Shown here: piece after piece, positions 1 through 8,136 of the stretch
How positions within the stretch are numbered: the first letter of the stretch is position 1
Layout: each line of letters opens with the position of its first letter
Assembly: GCA_034521575.1 (NCBI GenBank)
Contig: JAXHMJ010000003.1
Coordinates: forward strand, 372,001 to 436,000
DNA: 64,000 nucleotides
DNA from: a candidate division KSB1 bacterium
GTDB taxonomy: Bacteria; Zhuqueibacterota; Zhuqueibacteria; Residuimicrobiales; Krinioviventaceae
Direction of reading: 5' to 3'
Notes under the pieces: generated by a model
What the model saw: the letters and a program-made list of their open reading frames with translations, nothing else
Database searches by the model: none
What the model was told of the DNA's origin: nothing
Made by a program: the position numbers and the translations under genes

Positions 1-383
1 CTAAATGGTCAATAGGTGAAGGCGGGGCAGGCGCCCGGGCTGTTTTGACGTTTGCGCGAATCAACGGTGAAGAGTTTGGAGAGTTTGTCAGTACTGTCGG
101 TATGCGGAAAAATCCTTTGATCTTTGAGCTCGGACAAAATTACCCCAACCCGTTCAATTCAACAACCTTTATCGAATTTAATCTCCTATCATCTTCTCAG
201 ATCACATTGACAATCTATGATATGACAGGAAGAGTAGTTGACAGGGTATTGGATGAATATAAAAGTCAAGGTCATTACAGCATGAAATGGACTGCGCCTG
301 GCGCATTGGCGAGTGGGGTGTATTTTTATCAATTGCAATCTGCGAGGCAATCTAAAATTAAGAAATTTGTTTATTTGCAATAA
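1..383 (+). CDS. C-terminal end of a secreted protein with type IX sorting domain (5' truncated)
   Basis: The reading frame is open from the first bases of the window to the TAA at 381-383, so the gene begins upstream and only its last ~126 codons are seen. The tail reads as a type IX secretion C-terminal sorting domain: the motif ELGQNYPNPFN near 128-160, a run of short beta strands, a GRVV turn, and a final SGVYFYQL...KKFVYLQ strand. In this family the domain directs export across the outer membrane and surface attachment. The passenger domain lies outside the window, so its function is unknown. Similar tails occur on four other proteins in this window. Confidence 0.8.
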   Translation, partial: KWSIGEGGAGARAVLTFARINGEEFGEFVSTVGMRKNPLIFELGQNYPNPFNSTTFIEFNLLSSSQITLTIYDMTGRVVDRVLDEYKSQGHYSMKWTAPGALASGVYFYQLQSARQSKIKKFVYLQ

Positions 384-455
384 GGTCACGCGCTGGTATC
401 GGCGATTTTAGTTTGTGAGAACATGTACAGTTTCATTCTCAATGATGAGGTTGTT

Positions 456-2621
456 ATGAAAAAGAACAAAACAGAGCAATTGGAGTTTGAGCTTGCCTAT
501 TTGGCGCGGCTCACGCGTGCCGGGATCAAACCCCTCAGCCGCTGGGAAAAGACGCTGACGCCGAATCAGGTCGAGGCTCTGGAATCCCTCAAGCTGAAAG
601 TGGCGCATGTTTCGAGGCGTTTGGATACCGGTGATATCTGTACAGAGTCTGTATTTTCGCATTCAGAAGGTTCGATCGATCTGTATTTGTCCGCGTTTGA
701 AGGCAAACCCGTGCGCAAAAATCCGGTTCATCGCCGGATGGAGGGAATGCTGTTTGGATTTCCGTCCTGCTGCATTGAGCACTATATTGTGCATGGGTAT
801 GCACCCAATGATCTGGAGAGCCATGAACAGGAGCTTTTGTTTCATTGGGCGTGTCCGCATTGTGAGTTGACGCGCAAGCTGCTGCCGCTGTATCGGCAGA
901 CCTTTGAGTCCTGTAAAAAAATGCAGCATATCCCGGAGCGGGCGCGATCCAACCGGTCGTTCCTGAAACAAACTTGTGCCGCGGTCACGGCTCTGTCCGT
1001 CCTGGTGAGCGGCGCCGCGCTGTTAATGCCGCCTGCGGTCCAGTCCGCCCCTCGGGATATCGACCTGCATCATCTTGACCTGCCGGACGATATGGATCAG
1101 GATCAGGATTTCCTCAATGATAATTATGAAGTCATATGCGGCACAGAACCGGGTAATCCGGATACAGATGACAACGGAAAACTCGATGGAATTCAACTCG
1201 CGCAACACCTCGCTGCTGTCCTGGACAGCCTGCCGCACACACCGCAGAAAAATCGGCCCTATATCAATGATTTTGAGCTGCGGGGACTGGAAACCTGTTC
1301 CATTTGTCAGGAAACGGTTAATATGGGATATGCGCAGATTGTGAATCCGCTGGAGCATCTTTCCATCGAGACACCTTATCTGTCTCTGCATCATTTTCTT
1401 TCTCACGGCAGTTTCGCCTATGAGGGTGATGTCCATGGCAAAGGCTATGTCAATGCGGGGCTGCTCTGCAAAGTCGCAGCCGGACGCGGCGGATCGCACA
1501 TCACCATTGTTGAGCCGGATGCTGATGCAGATGGGCTGCCGGATTCCGAGGAAATGTTCTGGGGTAATGATCTTCAAAATCCGGATACTGACAACAATGG
1601 AAAACCGGATGGTGAACAGTTGGCACTGCGCTATGCACAGGAAATAAACAGTCTCGGCAGAAACGCGTCTCACGATTCCGTTTATGTTGAGGAGTACAAA
1701 ATGCGCGGTGTGGTCATGTGTCCGCATTGCGGTCAGTCCGTCAATATGGGATATATGCAGGTGATCAATCCGCTGCGCAAGGATTCGCTGCGCGTGTCGT
1801 ATCTCCAGCATCATTTTTTCAGCTGTGGCAGTTTTAACAGTCCCGGAGAAGCGGATTCTCTGCTGACACCGCACCGGCTGCGCGATATTTTGTCGACAGC
1901 ATCCGATCTGCATCATCTGCCGGTTATTCCGGATGCTGATAAAGATGGTTTGACGGATGAAGAGGAAAGCCAATTGGGAAGGATGATCTATGATCCGGAT
2001 GAGAATATGAACGGTGTGCCGGACGGCGCTGACCTGGCTGCCGATCTTGCTGCACAATTGAATGCACTGCCGGATTCCGGTTCCGGTGTATACGTCACCC
2101 ACCATGAAATGTGGGGACTTGAGACCTGTCATATCTGCGGTGAAACCTTTAATATGGGCTACCTGCAGGTTGCCCATCCGGCGGATGAGACTCTGGTTGA
2201 TATTCCCTATATCGGATTGCATTATATGCAGCACGGATCGTTTTCCTACCACGGTACCGTCAACAGTGGACGCGTTTCATTGAGTGATCTTGTGAGTCTT
2301 TTGTCTCTGAATACGTCTGTCGAGGACGACAAGACACAGACATCGCAAGCTTTTACTCTGAAACCCGCTTTTCCGAATCCCTTCAACTTGGCGGTTTCAA
2401 TTCCCTTTTCGGTTCAAACCGAACAATCCGTCCGCATCCGTATATTGTCCGCGACCGGTCAATGTATACGCGAGTTGGCCAATTCCCGACGGTCCGGTGA
2501 TCAGCGACTTGAATGGGATGGAACGGATGAGCAGAGTCGGTCGGTTCCCTCCGGGACCTATATCATTTCATACCGGGTTGGAAATCAGAGGCGGTATCAG
2601 ACTGTTACGCTGATAAAGTAG
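456..2621 (+). CDS. Secreted protein with three Ca-loop/CxxC-His modules, N-terminal PSCC domain and type IX sorting tail
   Basis: This is a 721-residue protein if started at ATG 456, which has GAGG at 447-450; an ATG at 423 lacks such a site. Residues ~95-160 hold GFPSCCIEHY and a CPHC pair, resembling DUF483-like cysteine domains (tentative). A hydrophobic stretch follows (~170-197). Three repeats then occur at about 212-342, 354-475 and 492-615. Each has an Asp-rich, thrombospondin-3/EF-hand-like loop (PDTDDNGKLDG, PDTDNNGKPDG, DADKDGLTDEE) followed by a CxxC block with NMGY, an LHH or LHY element, and HGSF or a variant. The CxxC and His residues suggest metal binding. The end (~632-721) is a sorting domain with AFPNPFN. 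The hydrophobic segment lies ~180 residues in, so either topology is unusual or the N-terminal domain stays inside. Function unknown. Confidence 0.75.
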   Translation: MKKNKTEQLEFELAYLARLTRAGIKPLSRWEKTLTPNQVEALESLKLKVAHVSRRLDTGDICTESVFSHSEGSIDLYLSAFEGKPVRKNPVHRRMEGMLFGFPSCCIEHYIVHGYAPNDLESHEQELLFHWACPHCELTRKLLPLYRQTFESCKKMQHIPERARSNRSFLKQTCAAVTALSVLVSGAALLMPPAVQSAPRDIDLHHLDLPDDMDQDQDFLNDNYEVICGTEPGNPDTDDNGKLDGIQLAQHLAAVLDSLPHTPQKNRPYINDFELRGLETCSICQETVNMGYAQIVNPLEHLSIETPYLSLHHFLSHGSFAYEGDVHGKGYVNAGLLCKVAAGRGGSHITIVEPDADADGLPDSEEMFWGNDLQNPDTDNNGKPDGEQLALRYAQEINSLGRNASHDSVYVEEYKMRGVVMCPHCGQSVNMGYMQVINPLRKDSLRVSYLQHHFFSCGSFNSPGEADSLLTPHRLRDILSTASDLHHLPVIPDADKDGLTDEEESQLGRMIYDPDENMNGVPDGADLAADLAAQLNALPDSGSGVYVTHHEMWGLETCHICGETFNMGYLQVAHPADETLVDIPYIGLHYMQHGSFSYHGTVNSGRVSLSDLVSLLSLNTSVEDDKTQTSQAFTLKPAFPNPFNLAVSIPFSVQTEQSVRIRILSATGQCIRELANSRRSGDQRLEWDGTDEQSRSVPSGTYIISYRVGNQRRYQTVTLIK

Positions 2622-2649
2622 GATTTTTGCAGAGGCGGCGGGATGATGA

Positions 2650-3207
2650 TTATTCTGCTTCCGGATGAGCATAGTCAATGCCGTTTTTAAATTCTTCATA
2701 GCGGGCCAGCAGAAATAACAGGTCGGACAATCGGTTGAGGTAGGGGAGGATATAATTATTTTCCAGCGGCTCTTCGCCGTCAAGTTCCACGATCCGGCGT
2801 TCGGCCCGGCGAACAATGGTGCGTGCAATGTCAATATCCGCGGAAACGGGTGACTGGCCGGGCAGATAGAATTTCATGGGCATTTCTATATTGTCTTCAA
2901 TAAACGTGATGCATGTGTCCAGGTATCCGAGCTGTTGATTCGTGATGATCGTTTTTAACTGATCACGTTTGTCCTCCGGACACGCCAGTTCCGAGTTCAA
3001 GAGATACAAATGGTTCTGAAGCGTACGCAGTGTAGTGCATATATAGGGGATGGAGGTGACAGATCGCGCCCGTCCGAGGAACGCGCCCGCTTCATCCAGG
3101 GTGCCGTACGCTTCCGGTCGCACATGGTATTTTCGCACTCGCGTATTGTCCAGCAGTCGGGTTTCTCCATGGTCACCGGTGCGGGTGGTGATTGATTTTC
3201 GAGGCAT
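2650..3207 (-). CDS. Cob(I)alamin adenosyltransferase, PduO type
   Basis: The protein has 185 residues, the usual size for PduO-type ATP:cob(I)alamin adenosyltransferases, which transfer the 5'-deoxyadenosyl group from ATP to reduced cobalamin to make adenosylcobalamin. Visible family motifs are TRTGDHGETRL near the N terminus (ATP binding), RRAERRIVEL in the C-terminal half, and YLNRLSDLLFLLAR near the end. The ATG at 3207 has AAGGAG four bases upstream. It starts 22 bases after the Ppx/GppA stop on the same strand, so the two are probably co-transcribed. No cobalamin riboswitch was recognised upstream. Confidence 0.93.
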   Translation of the reverse strand: MPRKSITTRTGDHGETRLLDNTRVRKYHVRPEAYGTLDEAGAFLGRARSVTSIPYICTTLRTLQNHLYLLNSELACPEDKRDQLKTIITNQQLGYLDTCITFIEDNIEMPMKFYLPGQSPVSADIDIARTIVRRAERRIVELDGEEPLENNYILPYLNRLSDLLFLLARYEEFKNGIDYAHPEAE

Positions 3208-3228
3208 ACGACTCCTTGTCTTTAGGAT

Positions 3229-4185
3229 TTATACTGAATCATTTTCTGATATTAAAGTTGAGCTGTTATCTTGCAGAAATATTCCGTAAAGCAGGTCGCG
3301 CAGACTGACCGTGACGGTCTGATTGAAAAAATCAGCGATACATTTCATCATGACGGCGCCGGGTAAAACAAGTCCGGCGCGTTCCGGATGCAAACCGGTG
3401 AGAGAACGCCGTAAAGAGACAGGCAGGCCTGACAATACGGTGACCAGTTCTGCGAGGTTCCCCGCAGACAACCGGGTATGATGCGCCTGCAATGCATCGG
3501 TCAGCGGGAGTTTTTTATGAATCATAGCCAGGGTAGAGACAGTTCCGCCCAGGCATAACAATGTGTCGGGTGCAGCCGGAGATTCGATCTGTTCAAGCTG
3601 GTGCTTACACAGAGTTTTTATTCGTTCCAGATCCTGTGCGCAGGGTGGATCGTTCTGAATAGTTGCAGCAAAACGCTGGCTGCCCATCTCCAGACTGTAC
3701 ACAGAACTGATTCTACCTGCGTACGCATGTATCATTTCTGTACTGCCGCCTCCCATATCCACAACCCACAGACTGCCGACGGGATCGATATCGCTGAGAG
3801 CTCCTAAAAAAGACAGGTTTGCTTCCTGCTCTCCCGTTAAAACCCGGCAGGAATATCCGGTTTCACGTCTGATCGACTTTAAAAAAGCCTGTTGATTTGC
3901 CGCGTCCCGCGTAGCGCTGGTGGCAAACAGCCTCACATCACTGACTGCATGCGCCCGGATCAGATCCATATAAAACCGTAGCGCCGAAAGAACGCGCTGC
4001 ATGGCCTCTTTTGACAATTCGCCGGTGTCCGAACGCCCTGAACCGAGACGGGTGAGGGTTTCCCGGGTCTCTATGGTTGAAATCCGGTTTTTATCACGTT
4101 CAGCAATCAACAACCGGGTCGAGTTGGTTCCTATGTCGATTGAAGCTGCAAGTATATACGGGAGCGATTTTTTTGAAAAAAACAG
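3229..4185 (-). CDS. Ppx/GppA family phosphatase (start unresolved)
   Basis: This is a polyphosphate/guanosine pentaphosphate phosphatase of the actin-like ASKHA fold. The second phosphate-loop region is clear (WVVDMGGGSTEMI), as is LCLGGTVSTLAMI. The first usual start codon, TTG 4113, would remove the conserved N-terminal nucleotide-binding motif. In the same frame upstream the sequence reads ASIDIGTNSTRLLIAE (about 4146-4099), so the true protein extends upstream. Between the in-frame stop at 4204-4206 and that motif there is no ATG, GTG or TTG, only CTG (4185), ATT and ATA. Either a rare start is used or a base is miscalled in the nearby T7/A7 runs. Length ~310-318 residues matches the short Ppx/GppA proteins. 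Next gene: PduO. Confidence 0.85.
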   Translation of the reverse strand: MFFSKKSLPYILAASIDIGTNSTRLLIAERDKNRISTIETRETLTRLGSGRSDTGELSKEAMQRVLSALRFYMDLIRAHAVSDVRLFATSATRDAANQQAFLKSIRRETGYSCRVLTGEQEANLSFLGALSDIDPVGSLWVVDMGGGSTEMIHAYAGRISSVYSLEMGSQRFAATIQNDPPCAQDLERIKTLCKHQLEQIESPAAPDTLLCLGGTVSTLAMIHKKLPLTDALQAHHTRLSAGNLAELVTVLSGLPVSLRRSLTGLHPERAGLVLPGAVMMKCIADFFNQTVTVSLRDLLYGIFLQDNSSTLISENDSV

Positions 4186-4290
4186 TGATATTCCAATAAA
4201 AAATCAGTAACTTTTTGTTTGCAAAATATATCAATCTTTTTATGTAGAATCAAGAGTTTTACAGATACAGAATTATTAAAAGGAAAACCA

Positions 4291-5307
4291 ATGAAACGAT
4301 ATCTGTCGAACTGGAAGCTGTGGCTGGGTATTGCGTTCAGCGCATTTTTTCTGTTTTTATCTTTCCGCAAAGTTGATTTTGCTCGTATGGGAGATGCATT
4401 TCAGCAAATGCATTTTTGGATGATCATTCCGGCTGTTGCGCTGATGTTTTTCAGTCACTGGCTGCGGGCATTGCGCTGGAAGTTTCTTGTCGCGCCGCTC
4501 AGTCAGGTGAATTTAAAAGTTTTGTATTCGTCTCTTCTGATCGGATATATGGCCAATACATTTTTGCCCGCTCATCTGGGCGAGTTTATCCGTGCCTATA
4601 TGGTCGGGAAAAAACATCACGTGCACGGCGGTTCTGTTTTCGCCACCATTGTCGTCGAACGCATTATTGATATGTTTACTCTGCTGATTCTCATGGCGTT
4701 GACTCTAATTGTGTTTCCGTTTCCGGACTGGGTTAAACAATCGGGGATTATCGCATTTTTGGGAATCCTGTTGCTGTTTTTGTTCCTGGTATTTGCCAAA
4801 TTCTACCGGGATCGGTCCCTCAAACTTGTCAAATATCTGCTTACCCCGTTTCCGGACACTTTTGGCGATAAAATAATTGAGCTGCTGAATTCTTTTGTTG
4901 ATGGTCTGGTGGCGCTGAAAAACTGGAAACATTATCTGGCTGTCATCGTCCTGTCCCCGTTAATCTGGTTGTGCTATATGCTCATCTTTCAAATCGGATT
5001 GCAGGCTTTTGAATTTGTGTCCCAATACAACCTGCCCTGGACAACCGCTCTGGTGCTGCAGGTGATCACCACGATCGCCATTGTGGTGCCGTCTTCTCCG
5101 GGATACGTGGGAACGTATCATTTTCTCTGTCAGATTTCTCTGGCGTTCTTTGCGGTTCCCAAGAGTGAAGGACTCACCTTTGCCATTGTGCTGCACGCTA
5201 TCAATTTTTTTCCGGTGTTGGTTGTGGGATTGGTTATGATTTTTCTGCAAGGACTGAATATCAGGCGTCTGCAGGAAAATGCAAAACAAGGCGATGCTGG
5301 CGTCTGA
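4291..5307 (+). CDS. Lysylphosphatidylglycerol synthase TM-region/UPF0104-like membrane protein
   Basis: A 338-residue polytopic inner-membrane protein with about eight hydrophobic segments. The N-terminal pattern (KLWLGIAFSAFFLFLSFRKVD, then a basic loop HWLRALRWKFL) and the block STFLPAHLGE-like NTFLPAHLGEFIRAY are typical of the LPG_synthase_TM family. The later VPSSPGYVGTYHF also fits. Some members are flippase or transport domains of lipid-modifying enzymes; stand-alone members are mostly uncharacterised. The ATG at 4291 has AAAAGGA just upstream (4277-4283), so the longer in-frame extension was not used. A strong terminator follows. Confidence 0.8.
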   Translation: MKRYLSNWKLWLGIAFSAFFLFLSFRKVDFARMGDAFQQMHFWMIIPAVALMFFSHWLRALRWKFLVAPLSQVNLKVLYSSLLIGYMANTFLPAHLGEFIRAYMVGKKHHVHGGSVFATIVVERIIDMFTLLILMALTLIVFPFPDWVKQSGIIAFLGILLLFLFLVFAKFYRDRSLKLVKYLLTPFPDTFGDKIIELLNSFVDGLVALKNWKHYLAVIVLSPLIWLCYMLIFQIGLQAFEFVSQYNLPWTTALVLQVITTIAIVVPSSPGYVGTYHFLCQISLAFFAVPKSEGLTFAIVLHAINFFPVLVVGLVMIFLQGLNIRRLQENAKQGDAGV

Positions 5308-5333
5308 TATTGATCCGGATACATACAATTTGT

Positions 5334-5367
5334 AAAAGCCAAATCGTTAGATTTGGCTTTTTTTATT
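5334..5367 (+). terminator. Rho-independent terminator
   Basis: AAAGCCAAATC pairs with GATTTGGCTTT around a short loop, followed by a T run. It ends the transcript of the membrane protein upstream. Confidence 0.9.
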
Positions 5368-5396
5368 TCTGTAAGAATGGAAAAAAACGGGAATCA

Positions 5397-5428
5397 ATAA
5401 AAAAGCCCGATCCTGAAAGACCGGGCTT
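5397..5428 (-). terminator. Rho-independent terminator of the sensor kinase gene
   Basis: On the minus strand AAGCCCG(G) pairs with the (C)CGGGCTT arm around an 11-base loop and is followed by a T run (A run at 5399-5404 on the plus strand). It lies 10 bases past the kinase stop codon. Confidence 0.88.
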
Positions 5429-5437
5429 GATATTCGT

Positions 5438-7912
5438 TTAATTGGCGCTGCTTGACGCCTTGAGAACGTTTCGTATTTCTCCATCCAGCCGTTTAATAGA
5501 GAACGGTTTTTGAATAAAAGAAATATCCTGCAGCAGATCGCCCCGGTCTGACAACTGATCATCCGTGTAACCGGACATAAAGATAATTTTTATCTGTTTG
5601 TCTTTCTCCCGCAGCTGCTGGGCCAGTTCCTTGCCGTTCATGATCGGCATGATGACATCGGTGAGGACCAGATCGATTTTCTTGTCGCTTTCCTCGTAGA
5701 CAGCCAGAGCGGATTTCCCATTGTCCGCTTCGATGATGTTATAACCGAGGTTACGCAACACAGAGCTGTTGAATTCCCGGACTTCTTTGTCGTCCTCGAC
5801 CAGGAGAATGGTTTCCTGACCACCCTGTACCGGTTTTTCCACAGGTTGCTTTTTCTCTTCGAGTTTCTCTTTGGAAACCGGCCAGAAAACCTTGACGCTG
5901 GTACCCTGTCCGGGGGTGCTGTCAATCAGGATGTTGCCGTGATTCTGTTTGATAATGCCGTATACAGTGGCCAGACCAAGTCCCGTGCCCCTGCCTTTTT
6001 CTTTGGTTGAAAAGAAGGGATCAAAGATCTTGGGCATGGCGTCCGGTTCAATACCGACACCGGTGTCATTGACCGCGATGACCACATAGTCACCTTTGGG
6101 CATATCGGCTTCCATCACACTCTGGACTTCAGCTTTGGACGCCATTCGCGACTGAATGGTGATGCTACGCTCTTTGCCGTCTTTGACGTCTTCAACCGCG
6201 TCGTTGGCATTCATCGTCAGGTTATAGAGAATCTGTTCGAGCTGGTTGGGGTCTGCTTTGATCGGAACTGTGTCCTTGGCAAGCATAAAATCAAGCTCGG
6301 TATGATCATCAAGCAGGCCCTGAACCATATTTTTAAAAGAGTCGAGAGTTTCATTGACATTCAGCGCTGTTGCCTGGTGATACTGACGGCGGCTAAAAGC
6401 CAGCAATTTGGAGGTCAGGTCTTTTGCGCGGTTGCCGGAGGTCATGATACGCTGCATGCTTTTGCGCGCCCGGTGTGATTCATCCAGCTGCATCAGCACC
6501 ATTTCAGCGTGACCATTGATCACGGTCAGGATATTGTTAAAGTCATGCGCGATGCCGCCGGCCAGTGTTCCGATCGCTTCCATTTTCTGCATCTGCTGCA
6601 TTTTTTCCTGCATGCGTTTGCGTTCGGTAATGTCACGCAAAATACTTTGCTGGGCATAACCGTCCTTGTATTTAACATAGGAAACCGAGGCTTCCAGATC
6701 GATTTCATCACCGGCTTTGGAAAGACCGGTAAATTCGTAATTGGGTCCGACGTTTTTTCCGGATGAAATATCCTTTTCACGTTGTCCGATCAGATCGCGG
6801 CTCTGCGGAGAGACGAGCTGCCTGAAATCAAAATGATCAGCGTATAGTTCATTCTCGCTGTATCCGAATATAGATTTGAATTTTTGATTAACGATCTCGA
6901 TCTTGTTATTAAAAATAAGGTAAATGGCATCGTTGGAATTTTCGATCAAAGAACGGTATTTGCGCTCACTGTCGCGCAGTTCTTCTTCAGCCGATTTACG
7001 GGCCTGAATTTCTTTTTCCATCCGCTGGGTTCTCTGGGTCACTTCCTTTTTAAGATTGAGCGACCAGAACGCCCAGATAACGAGTACCATAATAATACCG
7101 ATATTGATCCAGATCCAGGTCTGGGTTTTTGCCCAAACGCTCTTGGATGGCTCGATATCAAACCACTTGTTATAGATCTCATCATAGCGCCCGTTTTCTT
7201 TCAACGCCTGGATGCCGGCATTGATGTTTTGAAACAGGGCGTTATTGCCTTTTTTAATGGCGATAAAATACTGATTTTTTTCAAATGTGCTTCCTGTGGT
7301 CTTGATTTCATCCGCCATACCGTGAGTCGTCAGATAATGCAATCCCGGCATTTTGCGCCACAGCACACAGTCATATTCACCCCGTATCAACGCATTGAAC
7401 GCTTTTTGCGGGTCCTCTTCCATGGTGATGTCTGTGGCGATTTGACTGTTGTTGAGAAAATTGACCATCATCTGGCTTTTCTCTACCAGCACTTTTCTGC
7501 TTTTGATGTTCAGCAGAGAACGGATTTTAGAATCATTTCTGACAAAAATAACGTGGGCCACCTGGACCAGCGGATCCCCGAAATACGCATATTCTTCCGC
7601 CTCACGCGAAGAGTACATACCGGTCACGCCGTCAATGCGTCCCCGTTCAAACTCGTGTTTTACCTGATACCATGGCTCCAGTTCAACGCGAAAATTGAAA
7701 TCCTGTTCTTCTGATATTGCCTTTAGAATTTCAATGTTAAAACCATCAGGCTGTCCGTCTTTGTTGATAAATTCGTACGGTGCATTGTTGGTTCGACCTT
7801 TGAATTGATAGGTTTGCGCGTCCGCGGAACCGGCAGCGATTCCCATAAGAAGAATGCTGGCAAGAACTAATCCGAATATGCTTTTTAATACTTTCACCGT
7901 ATCACACTCCAT
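5438..7912 (-). CDS. Hybrid sensor histidine kinase with periplasmic SBP_bac_3 sensor, PAS and receiver domains
   Basis: 824 residues from ATG 7912, chosen because a signal peptide ([21 protein letters not shown]) begins directly after it. Domains in order: an extracytoplasmic solute-binding family 3 domain (~35-245), one membrane helix (~261-279), a PAS domain (~317-424), HisKA with the phospho-acceptor in [11 protein letters not shown] (His about 456), HATPase_c with NDTGVGIE and GRGTGLGL (to ~674), and a receiver domain (~698-818) with LVEDD and LVLTDVIMP. It should sense a small amino-acid-like or related ligand outside the membrane and relay phosphate to its own receiver. There is no adjacent output regulator. 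The stop codon is followed by a terminator. Ligand unknown. Confidence 0.92.
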   Translation of the reverse strand: MECDTVKVLKSIFGLVLASILLMGIAAGSADAQTYQFKGRTNNAPYEFINKDGQPDGFNIEILKAISEEQDFNFRVELEPWYQVKHEFERGRIDGVTGMYSSREAEEYAYFGDPLVQVAHVIFVRNDSKIRSLLNIKSRKVLVEKSQMMVNFLNNSQIATDITMEEDPQKAFNALIRGEYDCVLWRKMPGLHYLTTHGMADEIKTTGSTFEKNQYFIAIKKGNNALFQNINAGIQALKENGRYDEIYNKWFDIEPSKSVWAKTQTWIWINIGIIMVLVIWAFWSLNLKKEVTQRTQRMEKEIQARKSAEEELRDSERKYRSLIENSNDAIYLIFNNKIEIVNQKFKSIFGYSENELYADHFDFRQLVSPQSRDLIGQREKDISSGKNVGPNYEFTGLSKAGDEIDLEASVSYVKYKDGYAQQSILRDITERKRMQEKMQQMQKMEAIGTLAGGIAHDFNNILTVINGHAEMVLMQLDESHRARKSMQRIMTSGNRAKDLTSKLLAFSRRQYHQATALNVNETLDSFKNMVQGLLDDHTELDFMLAKDTVPIKADPNQLEQILYNLTMNANDAVEDVKDGKERSITIQSRMASKAEVQSVMEADMPKGDYVVIAVNDTGVGIEPDAMPKIFDPFFSTKEKGRGTGLGLATVYGIIKQNHGNILIDSTPGQGTSVKVFWPVSKEKLEEKKQPVEKPVQGGQETILLVEDDKEVREFNSSVLRNLGYNIIEADNGKSALAVYEESDKKIDLVLTDVIMPIMNGKELAQQLREKDKQIKIIFMSGYTDDQLSDRGDLLQDISFIQKPFSIKRLDGEIRNVLKASSSAN

Positions 7913-8136
7913 ATTACATTTACCATATACCCTGACAACATAATGTCCATTTTTAATGAAAAAAGCAAGTATAAAGTTTAAAAATGACTGCATTTACTGA
8001 GGTTTTGTCCCATTTTTACAACGGCTGTGGAAAGAATGGGGACAAAACAGCGCAATTTTACCGTGCAAACAGGCGCTGCAGTATAATGCTGCAAAAACTT
8101 GACCGAAGGGGTTCAAGTTTGGCAGACGAATGTAAA

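Noticed and set aside
1023-2252. 409-codon open frame on the minus strand opposite the three-module protein
   Set aside because: It mirrors the Asp/Gly-rich repeat codons of the sense gene, shows no known motifs or RBS, and the plus-strand protein is clearly real.
3208-3260. Cobalamin riboswitch ahead of the cobalamin adenosyltransferase gene
   Set aside because: Only 22 bases separate it from the upstream gene, too short for a riboswitch, and no B12-box-like sequence was seen.
5308-5437. Small RNA between the two convergent terminators
   Set aside because: The sequence is fully explained by two opposing intrinsic terminators and no promoter was seen.
6884-7714. 276-codon plus-strand frame opposite the hybrid kinase
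   Set aside because: Antisense shadow of the solute-binding, TM and PAS-coding region without RBS or motifs.
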